Shown here piece by piece: positions 22,160 to 34,984 of a stretch of 64,000 nt of DNA. Made by a program: the position numbers and the translations under genes. This stretch comes from Turnera subulata (Eukaryota; Streptophyta; Magnoliopsida; Malpighiales; Passifloraceae): positions 1-64,000 of the forward strand of contig JAKUCV010002285.1 of NCBI GenBank assembly GCA_028386065.3, written 5' to 3'. The notes beneath the pieces are model-generated. The model made no database searches. It had not been told where the DNA came from and was given only the letters and a program-made list of their open reading frames with translations. Each line of letters opens with the position of its first letter. Positions within the stretch are counted from its first letter, which is position 1.

Positions 22160-25100
22160 AACAAAAGGTTGATGCTTAATGGCGATTATTATGAAATCTG
22201 GAATTTAGAATTCAGATATGTGCAGGTAGAGCAAAAGTGCTCTTGTGATCATCAATGCAGTCATGAAAGTTGAAGACAGATCAGTAAGACAAACCATACA
22301 ATGCAAAGTACTGTTGTAACAAAAGTGTTGCAATGATGACCAAATTGGTCATTCTCCAATGATGAAATTGGATAGTACGAATTGGTACTTTACTTTGCAT
22401 GAGTTAGCAAACTTTGTATTTGCAGCAGTTTTATTTTGTCTATAACTGAATATAATTTTTAGTGAATTTTTGACTCAGTAGTCACACATTATATTGTATG
22501 GAGATGTGATACCTTATCAACGTTAAGTCTCACGTGGAGATTAAACGTTTTGGCATGTAAGTGGCAACGATAAGGTGTTGCTTAAATACTCATATCATAC
22601 AAGTTAGACTTGTGTAACATATGAAATATGATCTTACATGATAGATATTTTTTCTGACATGTCTTGGTTTTGGTAACCATACATGCTTTCATGACAAATT
22701 ATAAAATTGATTCTGGTTCAATTTTATATGGCTTTAGTCTTACTGCCGAATAATGCTAGATTCGGTGATATGGACCAACAAAGAATGCCAAGGTTAGCAA
22801 ATAATGTTTGCTTCCTAGCATTATACAAGTAGGATTGTCTACTTGTGAGTGTTATCTAGCTGATTATTGGCCATCCGGTAAAGTTATTGAAGCCAACTCT
22901 TAATTGTCATTTGTCCACCTGGACATCTGCGGGTCTATTCACGTTTGGACTAGGCAAAAGCATGCAATTCATCATTTTGTTCATTATGCCCAATTATATC
23001 TATTTAATTTTTTATTTTTTTTTGAGGCATTAAGTTGTTTCTAAAGCTATATGAGCTTAATAGAAAATTAACTAGATCTGAAGATACAAGATCTTCACGT
23101 TAAATGTGATAGTTTTGTAGATCCAATCAGTTAGGCATGTGATGAAAGGATATAGTGCATTGGTTGACTATTCCTAACAATCTATGACAAAATGTGTTAT
23201 AGAGTGACATGATGGAATGCTTCTGTAACGGTTAAGTAAACGAGGGCACAACCCTTATTGCCACATGGGTAATATTTAATTGGTTGCCGCCTATATACTT
23301 AACAATATGCCTATATAGTCGGTTACAACTACTCTGCATGTGTTGTAGACTAGAATGCTACCTACCAAGTGTTTTGGTAACCTTGGAAGTTATGCTGTTT
23401 ATACACATCATTTCTCTCTGGCAAGATGTGCCTTTAGAGGAAGACAAGTGTCTTAGGAGATACTCACTAACCTTAAGGGTTATATGCTTATAAGCCAACA
23501 AAATAGTGGGAGCGTAACTGAGTTCAAACCAACAGATGTCACATTCTTAGTGAATGAGTTTCTTAAGAAGGTTGAAGTAGGTTAAGGCCTATCTTTATTT
23601 GAGGAAGAGGATTAAGATGTGCAAGGATTACTTCATTCGAGTGGGAGAATTTTAACAGATGATGAATTAGTTTCTCATCAATAAACTTCCTCATCATCAA
23701 GTCCGAATAAAAGTAATCTTGTTGTAATTTTGTTGTTCTAAGTGGGAGCAATAGAGATAGATCTTGTTTTTAGTGGGAGCGAGATTAACGTTTTAATCCG
23801 AGTGGGAGCCATGTTGATCCAAATGGGAACAACATACCTGAATCACAATTTAGTGTGATTCTCATAAAAGATTATCGTTGATGATTTGACATAAAAGATA
23901 GTGGGTCTTTTATGATATTCCTACATAATGAGCGTAGAAGAGGCTGCCTCAAAATCCTTCTAAAGAAAAATGGACAAAGGTACTTGAAGAAGAGATGGAG
24001 TCAATGAGAGTCAATAAAGTTTAAGGGCTAGTTGATCTCATTGAAGGACACAATGCCATTGGGAACAAATGTGTTCTCAAAATCAAGCTTAAAGCTGGTG
24101 GCATAGTTGAGAAATTAAGACTCAACTAATAGGTAAAAAGTATACTACAAAAAGAAATAGATTACAAGAGTCAATCTCAATTTCTATGAGTTTTACCTAT
24201 GTATGGATGTTTCTAGCTATTATGTCAAACTTAAACCTTGGATTACGTCAAATGGATGTAATAATGCCTTTCCCAATGGAGATTGAATGAAACAGATTGT
24301 ATTTCATTAAAGAGGACCATAAACATAAAGTTTCTGATCCTCAAGGCATGTACCAAGTAAGTTTGCAACTTACATATAGTATGTATATGACATACTTATA
24401 GCTAGAAATGACATGGAGTTAATCAAAAAGGTAACGGACCTAGTTATCTTCTCAATCGAGATAGATGATATGGATAAAGATTGCATATAAACTTGAAATT
24501 AAGATTTCAAGATATTGTATCAAGAAATTATTGTATTTCTTGTAAGAGAATTACACTAATAAAGGTTTGGAATAATACCATATGCATCAAAGTAATCCTA
24601 TCTAAACTCCTATCAATAAATGCCATACTTCGAGAAAATGTGTGTCCTAAGACTCTTGATGGGAGTGATGAATAAGCCAAGTTCCAAGTCGGAAGTTTGT
24701 TGTACACTGTGGTGTATGATAGACTAGATATTGGTTAAGCAAATGGCTTAACAGATAGATGTCAATCCGACCTGGGCATAGCACATTATAAGCAGTTAAA
24801 AAGGATCATGGGATGTCTAAAGAAGTCTGCTGATTACATTTTTGTCACCAAGTAGGGAAAGGTCCTTCTTGGTTGAATGCACAAGACTTGGTCATGGAAA
24901 AGATCTAGATGGTAGAAAAGTATACATCTGGATATATATGTTCTTGCAAAATGATGGCACCATATCATAAAGTAGTAAGAAATGACCATGTGTATTCTTG
25001 TCTGCGATTGAGGCTTAATGTGTGGCTCTCGCTTCAGCAGTGTAAAAGTTATTTGGTTGAATAAGTTCTTGGATTATGTGATGGATAATGCATAGAACAA

Positions 25101-25300
25101 TAGTCTAGTGTTAGTCAAGTATGACAGTGAGGCTATGATTTCTATTGCTAAGAATTGTTAGTTTTACCAAATAAGTAGACATCAGATCCAACTATGCAAA
25201 AGGCATTATTGTATGCAAGGTTGTGAAGTGAAGTATCTATCTATAAGAGACAAGTGATCAGATGCACTGTTTAAGCCTTTACCTTGGGATTTGTTTGTGT
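22160..25300 (+). pseudogene. Eroded copia gag-pol polyprotein
   Basis: Near 22165-22215 the frame reads LNGDYYEIWNLEFRY, the gag start motif of copia elements. Near 23970-24115 KWTKVLEEEMES and LVDLIEGHNAIGNKCVLKIK are the beginning of reverse transcriptase. QMDV with a PNGD-like segment follows near 24250-24290. HYKQLKRIMGCLK (about 24785-24825), STSGYICS (24930) and an RNase H tail (about 25160-25290) close the order. Stops and frame changes occur every few dozen codons, so no functional protein can be made. No convincing integrase segment was recognised. Confidence 0.8.
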
Positions 25301-26433
25301 AACACACTTGGTACTAAAATTGTGTAGGCTTAAGTACTTCACTTTATGCTTATTATTTTCCCAAAGTTCACAACCTGTGTGTTTAATGTTCTTGCTATCA
25401 AATAAGTTGATTTGCATACATACATATGGATGAATGTTATATACATTCTTTATTTATGTGTTAAGAGTATGTCGAGTAGACACGAGGTTAGCCCTCTCAC
25501 ACGGTTAACCACCTCCTTATCTTAGTAATAAGTGGAGATGAGACAGATTTTAAGCAAAATTATCAAACAGATAATTTGAGAGCTTGTGGCTTAAAATCAT
25601 GACTGTCGACTATATAATGACAGAAGGTCATTTTAACGGTGGAACATGTTCACCGAGTCTACTTAGTGGGCCAGATGTTAGGTCAAGTTGATATGTAGAT
25701 CGAGGAACTCAAATTTGGACACATATGGTGTCTAAATATCATCTGTACAGCATTCCTTATAAGGAAAAGACATACGCTCCACAGGAAAGGAGAAAATGTT
25801 GTAGCACATGTTTCATACCATGTGTGCATTTTGTCGACCACGGGTTAGCTAGAGTGTGATCTCAGCTCCTAGCTATGTGAGATCCGGAGCTTTTATGATG
25901 GCTCTACCTTTTGTGCCCTCAGTACTCCGATCAGAGACTTAAGATTCGGTTTGATGTTCGCTATCTTAGTATGTTGCCTAAGGACCATGTACACAGATTC
26001 GGTCTGGCGAGACATGTTTAGAAAAGCGAGTTGAGTCGGGTCAAGGGAATCGTGAGAAGAGGAAGGTCATGGACGGAATCACATTAGCCTTGTATTCACC
26101 GGTGCACCAGTTATGACATATGGTTATAATTGTGAATACATTGCATTGCGTTACGTTATATTGCATTGCGTCACGTTTTGATGGATGAGATTCTATAGAT
26201 GATTTCTAAATGTGATTCAGATGATCTAGGGCACTAGCATATTTTTTTTAATCTACTTACAGGTTTCTTCTCAATGAGAGGCTATATATCCCTAACAGGT
26301 GTATAGCATTTCGCTCTCACAGTATGCCAGTCACACGGTCCTATTTCCTTGTATGACTATTGCTGTTGTAGCAAGAATGAGTTTCTTGCATTTGGTATAT
26401 TTTGAGCACTCTCACTTATGTGTGAGTGGGAGA

Positions 26434-28311
26434 TGTTGGGTTATATTATGTGGAGGCCCACTTGAGGTAGTAGGGCCTACTGGGTCTACCCATAAGTTGG
26501 GTGCTCACTTGTAATCCTAATTTACCCCCTATATGTTAGTGTAATATGCCCAAAAGCCAATCATGGAAGATTAATTGTAGTCACGTATACACATTAAGGT
26601 AATTCCAATAAGTATCGTTTATGAGATAAACGCTTGCACATACTTATAACCTTAGAATATTTCATATTCTTAAATGTCCCTAGTCGATTATTATTACGGA
26701 TGGGTTGTAATAATAAATTAAGAATAGCGTATGTTGAGAATTGCATATGTGATATGAATTCTACATACGGGTACAAGTTGGAGAACTTGTGGACTGGACC
26801 GACCCACATAAGAACCCTACATGGAACGTTATATGTATGTCATTAGTGGTTCTTATAAATGTATTGTCCTCCGACCTGAGATCGTCAAGGTATCCAACAT
26901 ATGAATCATATACTTTGATATTATTCCTAGTCATCCGTAACTGGGTGGACATAAGGGTAATCATTGGGTATATGATGATTATGTAGTGGGTTTTGATTGA
27001 TCAAGAGGGGATTCGTCCGACCCATATAACGGGTATATTATCGGATGGTTTCTTGAAAGAGTTGAACTGTTAAATGCATGGCCATGCTCGGATTAGGTGA
27101 TATGGTGATATCACGGGTATCCGTTTTATACAGTTAACTCGGGGATCAAGAAACATAGATTAAACATATACAAGATTGACATATTCCGTGTCTCGGTTTA
27201 ATCTTGATAACAGGACGAAGGGACGATGACATGTTCCGAGGCATAGAGAATCAGTACTGATCTTGTCGTTCGGGTAGCAATGATGTGTTGCTAGACGTCG
27301 CTCTTTGCTTATAATTGTAAAATGAGATTTTACAATTATTGTCGGACGTTACAAGTGCCTACAGGGTCACACACATAGAACCGTTGATTCGAGCAGATAG
27401 TTGAACCGTGGTTGGACCATGGTTGGACCGGGTGTGGTTGGACCGTGGTTGAACCAGGGTCGTTTTGGCTCACTAATTACCAGAATTATTGGGTCAAACT
27501 TAGTGCTTTGGGAGTGTGTTATCTGATTATGGGTTAGTGGGTGGTAAAGATAATGAATGTCATTATCATGGGGACCATGTGTTTGCCATTACCACTAATC
27601 CACTTATGCATTATGGATGGGTGTGTTTAGTGGCTAAGTGATCAGATCATTTGCTACTCCCTCCCCTCTCTTTGCACGTTTTTAGAGCTCAAGAAACACT
27701 CCTCTTGCTCTCTTCTTCTTCTTGGTGAAAGAAGGAAGAAAAACACCCAACACACTTAGCTTCCGGTTTCTTGTTGCTAACACATCAGTCCGGGGAGCTC
27801 GAGGCTTGATTCGTGTGACGATTCCAAGTCGATCACGGTTCGTGTGGATACCGTAGAGGAGCCAGGCCTTTGTCTTGCTCTTGCTGATTCCATACTTCAG
27901 TTGAGTGAAAGATCTCAACCACATAAGGTATGTAAAATTGTTATACGGTTTATGTTGCTTCACATGTGGTTCTTGGTTAGTTTCTATAATTCCGCTGCAT
28001 ATTGTGCCTATTATGAATGTCATAATAGCTATAGGAAACTTACACTATATATACATATTATACTATGGCACAAAGGCCAAGAATAATATATACAAAGGGT
28101 GGCTAGGTTACACCTACACATACCATATACACAGTTCTAGAAGAGAGGTTTAGACCGTGGAGACTACAGGGGTTGATTCGACACATCGTGACAACCCTTC
28201 ACGACCGGTAGATCAAGACCTGGACTCCAAGATCTTCTACTTCCGCTCCGCTGCTAGGACATCAAGTAGGTATCCTAATCTATTTCATTCAGGAGAAATA
28301 TGTTTTCCTTC
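26434..28311 (+). repeat. 3' LTR of the degenerate copia element, split by a solo LTR
   Basis: It begins TGTTGGGTTATATTATGTGG after the purine tract. It continues to 26533, is interrupted by the 1511-bp solo LTR, and resumes at 28045 with TATACATATTATACTATGGC. It ends TGTTTTCCTTC. The uninterrupted order is confirmed by comparison with the 5' LTR. Confidence 0.85.
26534..28044 (+). mobile_element. Solo LTR, family A copy 3, with 5-bp target-site duplication CTATA
   Basis: TGTTAGTGTAATATGCCC opens the element and CTTACA closes it. CTATA flanks it at 26529-26533 and 28045-28049. The empty-site sequence can be read in the 5' LTR near 18201-18206, where CTCCTATATATACATATT is uninterrupted, so this insertion postdates the host copia element. 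It contains the TGGTTGGACC repeat run near 27410-27450. Confidence 0.95.
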
Positions 28312-31300
28312 GGCCCCATTTATACAAACGAAGTGTATTCTCCCCTTCTATCATTATAAGAAAAGAAACTCTAGATAAAAGTCCCCAAAAATGTTATCAC
28401 TCGAACCCTTGACGGATTAAAGTGTTCAAGTTAGGGAAACACAATCATTTAATGGGTTCATACGGACTCAATCTAACTTTTTGGTTCAATCTTGATGTTG
28501 GCTCCGTTTATGAACTGATGAAAAAAAAAAGTGAGCTTAAATTGGACACGGACACCTGTGGTTTAATTAGAGCATACCCAGTTAATTATGGTGTTAATTA
28601 TAAGTTATACTCGTACCTTTTTTTCTCTTACAAATTACAATACATGAAAATTGGCCAACTGGCTTAATTGTTTGGGATTCAATCATTGTTGTCAGAGTTT
28701 GAACCACTGATCAAACTTTTTGAGAGTAGATAATCTGTATGTAGTAGAGTCCTATTATTTATTGAAACCCTCTCGACTGGGAAACCTCCCCTAACCTAAA
28801 GTTTTTTAAACAGAGACAAACAGAGAATTAATGATAGTCCATAGAATTCGAAGTCGATCTTACTCAAGAGATTGTGGAGAACAAGCTTGAGAGATTGTAA
28901 TTTGCAAGTAGGAGGCGGAGCGATATGCACGGTCATTTGTGGTGACATAATCAAATGCTGTATGCCTATTTGTCCATTTGTATTCTGGAAAATGATTGAC
29001 AATGTTGTAATTTCAAATATAGGCTGTCCGCTATTTATTTGATGACAGGAAGAATTTTTCTTTTTTTTTTTCATTCAAATCAGAATTGACAGGAAGAGTT
29101 TTGAGATCATCAAGAAGGCACCTGGAATGCACCACCTTTGTCCTGTACTTTTTAATCTTTGATTAATTTTATTACTTCTTTTTTGGTGTACGAAGAACGT
29201 ACATCCCCCATGGAGGTCCCAGAGCCACGATTCATACAGCAAGTTCCACGCGTTTCGGATGGTGGCAAACGCATTAATTTTAATGGAGAGGCAGAAGAGA
29301 GGAACAGTTCAATTCTTAAGTATCATATTATGCTAAATGTTAATTTGGCATAAAGAGATACTTTCTGACTGGCTTGATCTATTCTTTAAAATATGTAAAC
29401 AGAGGTTGTTACTGTTTTACCAGAACCACATACTCGGCTGATAATTGCCACATAAGAACGAAACTAATTAAAACAACTCCTGAATAGATCATACGTTAGG
29501 AGAAAAAAAAAATAAAACTAATTATTCTTCATAGATCGAGCAAGTTGATTCTCAATTGACAAGTTAATTTAACTAATTAATCTTTCCAATTTGTATTCCA
29601 AAAATAAATTAATTAATGGCAAGCACAAAAGATTGCAACCTGCAGGGACTTATATATCGCCACAAAATGCTTCAGAACAGTACATAATTAAGAACCCAAG
29701 TATTCATTCACTTGGAAACCACCAATGCAGTTTGTACTCTTATAATACGATTCTTCCTGATATTTTCATTATCGTGTATCCTATGAAATTGATCTGTACC
29801 TTAGTGTGTGTGTGTGTGTATATATATTAATCGTTCGTGCAGGCACATGAAACTTGCGGAGAGAAGAAAAGAAAAATTATGTGATTAAATTAGTGGCCCA
29901 CTTAGTTAGGTATGCCAGACTTTTATCCGGCAAAGCGAGTTTCCAGATAAAAGGTGTAAAGCCTCAAAATTCAACATTGATCCTGACGCGTGCAGAATGG
30001 CCATATATGATATGAGCATATCAGGAGAGGAGGAGAGGACTCAGTCAGCCTCCAGGAGAGAGATGGCTTCTTTATCATCTTCCTGCAGGCCAGAAGATGG
30101 GTTCGCGTCTGGTCCGTGTGCACTAAATATGCCAATATGGGATCATCCGCCAATAAACTACTTTGTAAGTCCGTGCCACGGAATTACTAATATCCGTACA
30201 CTTTCCAGGAAAACTACACTCTCTATTCTCTCCTTTCTCTTTTTTTTTTTTCTTTTTTATTCTTATAGTTATAGTGGCTTGTATTACATCTCCTCTGATT
30301 CAATGTCATCCGCACGATCCCACAGTGTGGGAGTGTCTGATGATATCAATGAACCTTCTCCATATTTGAGCAGGAATGGTGCGATTATACTTATGTTCTT
30401 TTTTATTTTTGTCTTTACATTTATTATATTATATTCTACATGTGGTTTAGTACTTTAATTATACTGTGAGATTATGCCTAGTCATGAGTCATGATGTTTT
30501 GAAGCAGCTCTCTTTTTCCAAACGACCGTGAGATTTGTTCATCTGTTCAAGTTATATGCTTGAACATGTATATATATTATGGTTAAAAGTATTCAAGCTA
30601 AAAATCACTCATCATGCTTTGTAAAGAACTAGCATATTATTCATCTGTTCAAGTTCTTAATATTGTAAAGACTACTTAATTATTGGTTCAGTACTTGCTG
30701 TTCAAATCAAAGTTATATTGTAAAGAGTACTTATTAGTTTAGTACTTGCCCCAAAAGCACAGCGATATTTATGTGCTAGTTCTTTACAGACCATGATGTG
30801 TGAAGTGGTATATCGGAAGTTGCCGTCCTACATGAGGTAATGAAATTGCTCATGATAAACACCGTCTAACAAAGAAATTACAGTAGATTTCATGTAAAAG
30901 AAAGCCTGGCAAAGTGTATTTCCTGTAAAAGGAAATATTTGCAATCTTGGAGATATTTTCAAATGATAAGGTCTTATTAATTAATGACTGAAGAGAAGAG
31001 AAGACAAATCATAAGTGGAGAGGCCACTAAACCATGTATGTTTCTTCTAGGGTTAAGCTCAAAAAGCGCATATACAAATTAATTTCTGTGGTTGATGCTA
31101 AAGAGAATGAGAACCATGCAGTACCTTTGTCATTTGATGGACAATGCTGTCTCGTTTTAATTAGCCAAATAATAGGGAGTTCAAGTACTCGATCGGCAGT
31201 GGCATTTGTTTTATAATTAAGAGATAAAGAAACCAAAGGAAAGCGTGATATATCTTCATGCGCTTAGTGTCTTATCTTAATTAGGGAGAGAAAAATCTTT

Positions 31301-32394
31301 CCTTTTTTTTTTGGTTGATGCAGATATGATGTGTAGCTATATATGGTCATATCTGCAGATAATCAAACTGCCCCAAAGTGAGTCTTTATTAGTGTCCAAC
31401 ATTAGAGAGCAATCTACTCTAAACTGGGGGCGCGCGCTTCTTTTACAAATGGGAATGGCAACCCCATTTATGCTTTTCTGTATTGGTTGGATCACTCTCG
31501 TTTTTTTCTATTGGGCATTATTTTCACACTTTTCCTTTTTTTTCTTTTTTTTAATTATTCTTATTGTTTTCTCTCTTCTTTTCTATTTTTTCTTTTTTTT
31601 TTTCAATAGAATTCCCGCTGTTATTCTCTATCTAGAGATAGATGGAGGTTTTCCCAGCCCTAAAAGCGGTCGTCTTCACATTCCATGATTCCATAAGGAT
31701 ATTTGTTGTCTTCTTGTGTTGGACAACGATTCTGGGAAATTTTATTGTGAAAGTGTAACATTCTCCAGAGTCCAGCCTGCCTCGTTGTCAATTAATCCGT
31801 TTTGCTGAATATGATTTCTCCAGTACCCAGTTACAAAAAGAAGCATGATGCATTTTTTTTTTTTTTTTCATATCCAATGGATCGCCCAAAGTATCAAGGA
31901 AAATGTTACGCCTTGTGAAGGCGCAACCTGGTCATCAATACAGCCCATTTGTTTTGGAACAGCCCATAATTACCTTCTTTTTTTTTTTTTTTTTATATGA
32001 ATGCCCATAATTACCTTGAGGCCGAAAAACTCAAAACAGTACTTCGACGCGGGCCGGGCCATCCGTATTCGAATTCCGGACTTCAGAATCTTCATGACCT
32101 GACCATAAACTCAATTACATCAATATTATTATTCGTAAATAACTCAGCTTCATTTCACAATTCACAGTAGACAAACTTTCTAGATAATCAAATTAAAATG
32201 CACGTAAAATTCAAGGGAGAGTTTTTTAAAACGTTAAATCAAAAAAACAATTGCTCCTTCACTCCTCACTGAAAGCACAGCTACGATGCGTCCAAGTTGT
32301 TTTTGTTCAAAAAAAAAAATTAAAATCATCCCGCCCTGTTAATCTAGCGGATGCGTAATATATATAGCCGCCAAACTTGTATTATAGGTAAATA
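28312..32394. other. Intergenic, no supportable gene
   Basis: About 4 kb with long T- and A-rich runs (29055, 30235, 31845, 31975) and a GT microsatellite near 29803-29820. The longest frames (about 150 codons near 29997-30458 and 125 near 31311-31688) have poly-F or poly-Y runs from T-rich DNA and show no domain. A foldback pair lies at 30610-30798. Otherwise nothing is recognised. Confidence 0.5.
30610..30798. repeat. Inverted repeat of ~27 bp around two direct repeats
   Basis: CATCATGCTTTGTAAAGAACTAGCATAT at 30610-30636 is mirrored imperfectly at 30771-30798, around the shared core TAAAGAACTAGCA. The loop holds two related stretches of about 55 bp, each with TATTGTAAAGA, TACTTATTAG/TACTTAATTA and AGTACTTGC. 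It may be the relic of a small foldback transposon. Confidence 0.6.
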
Positions 32395-33369
32395 TAGGGG
32401 TGAGCAATCGGTCGGTACGGTACATACCGTGCCGATAAGGGATCGGTATGACTTTTCCGACAGTCCTATTTTCCGACCGATGCCGCCCCGTTAAGCTCCT
32501 CATGCCGATTGGCATGATACCGATTGATACCGACCTCGGTTCGGTCGGTAAGCATGCCCACCGATATAATGCTCACTTTCCTTTCTTCACCCAGAAATAC
32601 AAGAAAGAAAAATTCCAAAAAAAAAAACAAAAGGGAAGAAATTAATCTACTATTCAATACACAGACACAGATTATGTTTCTTTGTAGTTTGTACAATTCA
32701 ATAACCTCACAAGAAAACTCAACAAAATCATTATGATTATATCCAAAAGAAACTCAGGCATACAAAAAACCCCAAAAATAACTGCATGAGCAAAGAGCAG
32801 AGTAGTATTGGAGCAGCGTGAGTGAAAAGAGAAGAGCAAAGGAAAAGGGTCTTGGCTTGGCACTGTTGCTGCGAGCTTTGGCAATGATGGCTTGAGCGGC
32901 TGCTTCGAGTTCAAGGAGAGACGGCGTTTATGGCGGAGGCAGCAAGACAGGTTGGAGGAACAGAGCAAAGAATTGCAGCGGCTGCTGATGTCGAGGAAGA
33001 AAGAAAAAGTGAAAATTAGTAATTTAAGTTGTAGGGTTAGTAAATAATGGTTTAGACATGAGTGAGTTTTTCATTTTTATGTTTCAATTGGGTTGGGATG
33101 TTTGGGTATTTGGGTTGGGTTTTTTTTTAAGGTTTAGAGAATGGGCTGCATGGTGGTGGTGGCTGGTTTGTTAAGTGGGCTTCGTCGGTACGGCCTATGC
33201 CGATAACCGACGGTATGACCACTATCTAACCGAGTGAAGCCAACAGTATTATTGGCACGGTTGAGTCGGAAGGGGTGGCTCTGAAATCCCCTAAATTTCG
33301 ATCCGATACCGTCGGTATTCGATCGGTATCGGCTCGGTTGGATCGGCTCGGTAAATTTGCTCTCCCTTA
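32395..33369. mobile_element. Non-autonomous hAT-like transposon with 8-bp target-site duplication
   Basis: The ends TAGGGGTGAGCAA and TTGCTCTCCCTTA are imperfect inverted repeats in the style of plant hAT termini. The octamer GGTAAATA flanks both sides exactly (32387-32394 and 33370-33377), the hAT TSD length. Subterminal regions are rich in CGGTATCGG, CGGTCGG and ACCGA words in both orientations. There is no transposase frame in the 975 bp. The middle (about 32600-33030) looks unrelated to the ends. Confidence 0.85.
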
Positions 33370-33412
33370 GGTAAATACTCGCAAAAGAAAACATAGTTTT
33401 TAGCATATGGTG

Positions 33413-34408
33413 AGGTTTAGGCCCAGTTTGGTACGTGGGACAGGATGGGACAAAAAACATTTGTCCTGCGTTTGGTGCAGTATGGATGGGACGCGAGCAT
33501 GGGACACGACGGGACAGGTTGAGATAGATTTGCAAAATTTTTGTCCCCTCCAAAAGCTATTTCTCTTTCTATCGGTATATGGAAATAGAAATTGAGTTCC
33601 ACCTAGAAAATTGAAGAGTTGACTTAAGAGAAAATAGAAAAGGAGGTTCATTTCTGCCAGAGAAAGGTTACCCCCGGCATCATCCCACGCCCGGAGGGAC
33701 ATGGGGACGTAAAGGGGGATCCCATCCACTTGTTGACACGAGGGGACAGGACGGGACAAAGCTTTTTTTCCCAATACTAACCATTCCTAATTTGTAATAA
33801 TCTCAAAGTACCCTCTAATTATAGTAAATTTAAATTTATAAATAATGATAATAGTAGTAATAATAATAATTAAAATTTAAATTAAGTATTATCTTAATAA
33901 TATTAAATATATAAAACATTAATAAAAATATTAAATATAATATTAATATTATTCAATTCTATTCACTTTAGATATCACGGGGTGAAATCATTTTTGAAGG
34001 ATTAATTTAGAATTAAAATAAATAATAATAATCATCAAATATTAAATATTAAAACAAAATAGTTTTTTTAACTCAAAGCTCATCAATCATTTTACCTTTT
34101 AGTTTTTACTTTAAAAATATTAAACATGTAATATATTAATTTTAAAATTTAAATATCTAAATATTCACAAATTTTCATATCTAATAATTTTAGTCACTAG
34201 GTTATTGATCTATATATTTTATTGGAGGTGATGTATATAAAACATGACAAACAATGCGTTAAAATTGTATCAGGGACAAAATAGATATTATACAGTTTAG
34301 TCCGCAGGACAACAATTTATGTCCATAACATACCAAACAGCCTTTCAAGACACAGTCCAGTCCAGTCCAATTCCATCCCTTCTTGTTCTGCAACCAAACG
34401 CAGACTAA
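33413..34408. mobile_element. Putative MITE-like element with TTTAGNCYNNGTTTGGT ends
   Basis: The left end (about 33416) reads TTTAGGCCCAGTTTGGTAC. The complement of the right end reads TTTAGTCTGCGTTTGGTTGC, so the ends are inverted and about 70 percent alike. Subterminal GGGACAGG and GGGACGGGACA words at the left and GTCCAGTCCAGTCC at the right are also inverted relative to each other. The centre is very AT-rich (33780-34200). No clear TSD was found, so superfamily and exact edges are uncertain. Confidence 0.55.
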
Positions 34409-34984
34409 AGACTATTCATTAAGTATAAAACACAAAGGCAGGGCACAGTTGCCTAGTCAAGTCAAATCAAACCAATATCAATCACGCCATTAGCTTCACC
34501 ATAGATATATATACTAAATGTTTAACTTTCAACTCAATCCATCTAAAGTCAAAATTTCATGCAAGGTAGAGATCTGCCTAAGATTTCAAAACCAGTCTAT
34601 TTCGGCTAGGTCACCACTAGCCAAGGCACTTGATCATGAATATGCCGATTCTTGCCATTGAACACTGAAGAAAATTTTTGGCATTTAGCATTGAGCTCCT
34701 AACAAATTAAAGCTGATAAATCTATCGTTTACATCACAAAAGTCGATAAGGTTGAAAGCAAAGGAATATACCCTATGTCACAAAAATCTAAGAGGTTAGT
34801 AACCTAACTGGCTACTCTGGTATTAAACGGAACAGTATGGCTGGGCAGAATCACCTTCTGGGGAGGGTTGCCTTGCAACCGTCAGCCAAGTTCAATGCCA
34901 AGATTGGCAAACCGTCCTTCTTCTCTCGTTGGGCGAGAGGTGAAGTGTAGAGGGCTTTAGAGTGCAATAGAGCAGTTAGTATTT

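Larger units (their letters stand above)
18092..28311 (+). mobile_element. Degenerate Ty1/copia LTR retrotransposon carrying nested insertions
   Basis: The 5' LTR spans 18092-18404 and the related 3' LTR 26434-28311. The 3' LTR equals about 362 bp once the nested solo LTR and its 5-bp duplication are removed. A primer-binding site TGGTAGCAGGGCC starts at 18406, just after the 5' LTR. A polypurine tract GTGAGTGGGAGA precedes the 3' LTR. The interior holds a leader, eroded gag and pol, and a long pol-distal region (25300-26430). The 5' LTR starts TA instead of TG and lacks about 60 bp present in the 3' LTR. The 3' LTR has lost its terminal A, and no matching TSD is visible, so this is an old copy. 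Confidence 0.8.

Noticed and set aside
29997..30458. A 153-codon open frame.
   Set aside because: Its second half is a poly-F/Y stretch from T-rich DNA and the first half matches nothing recognisable.
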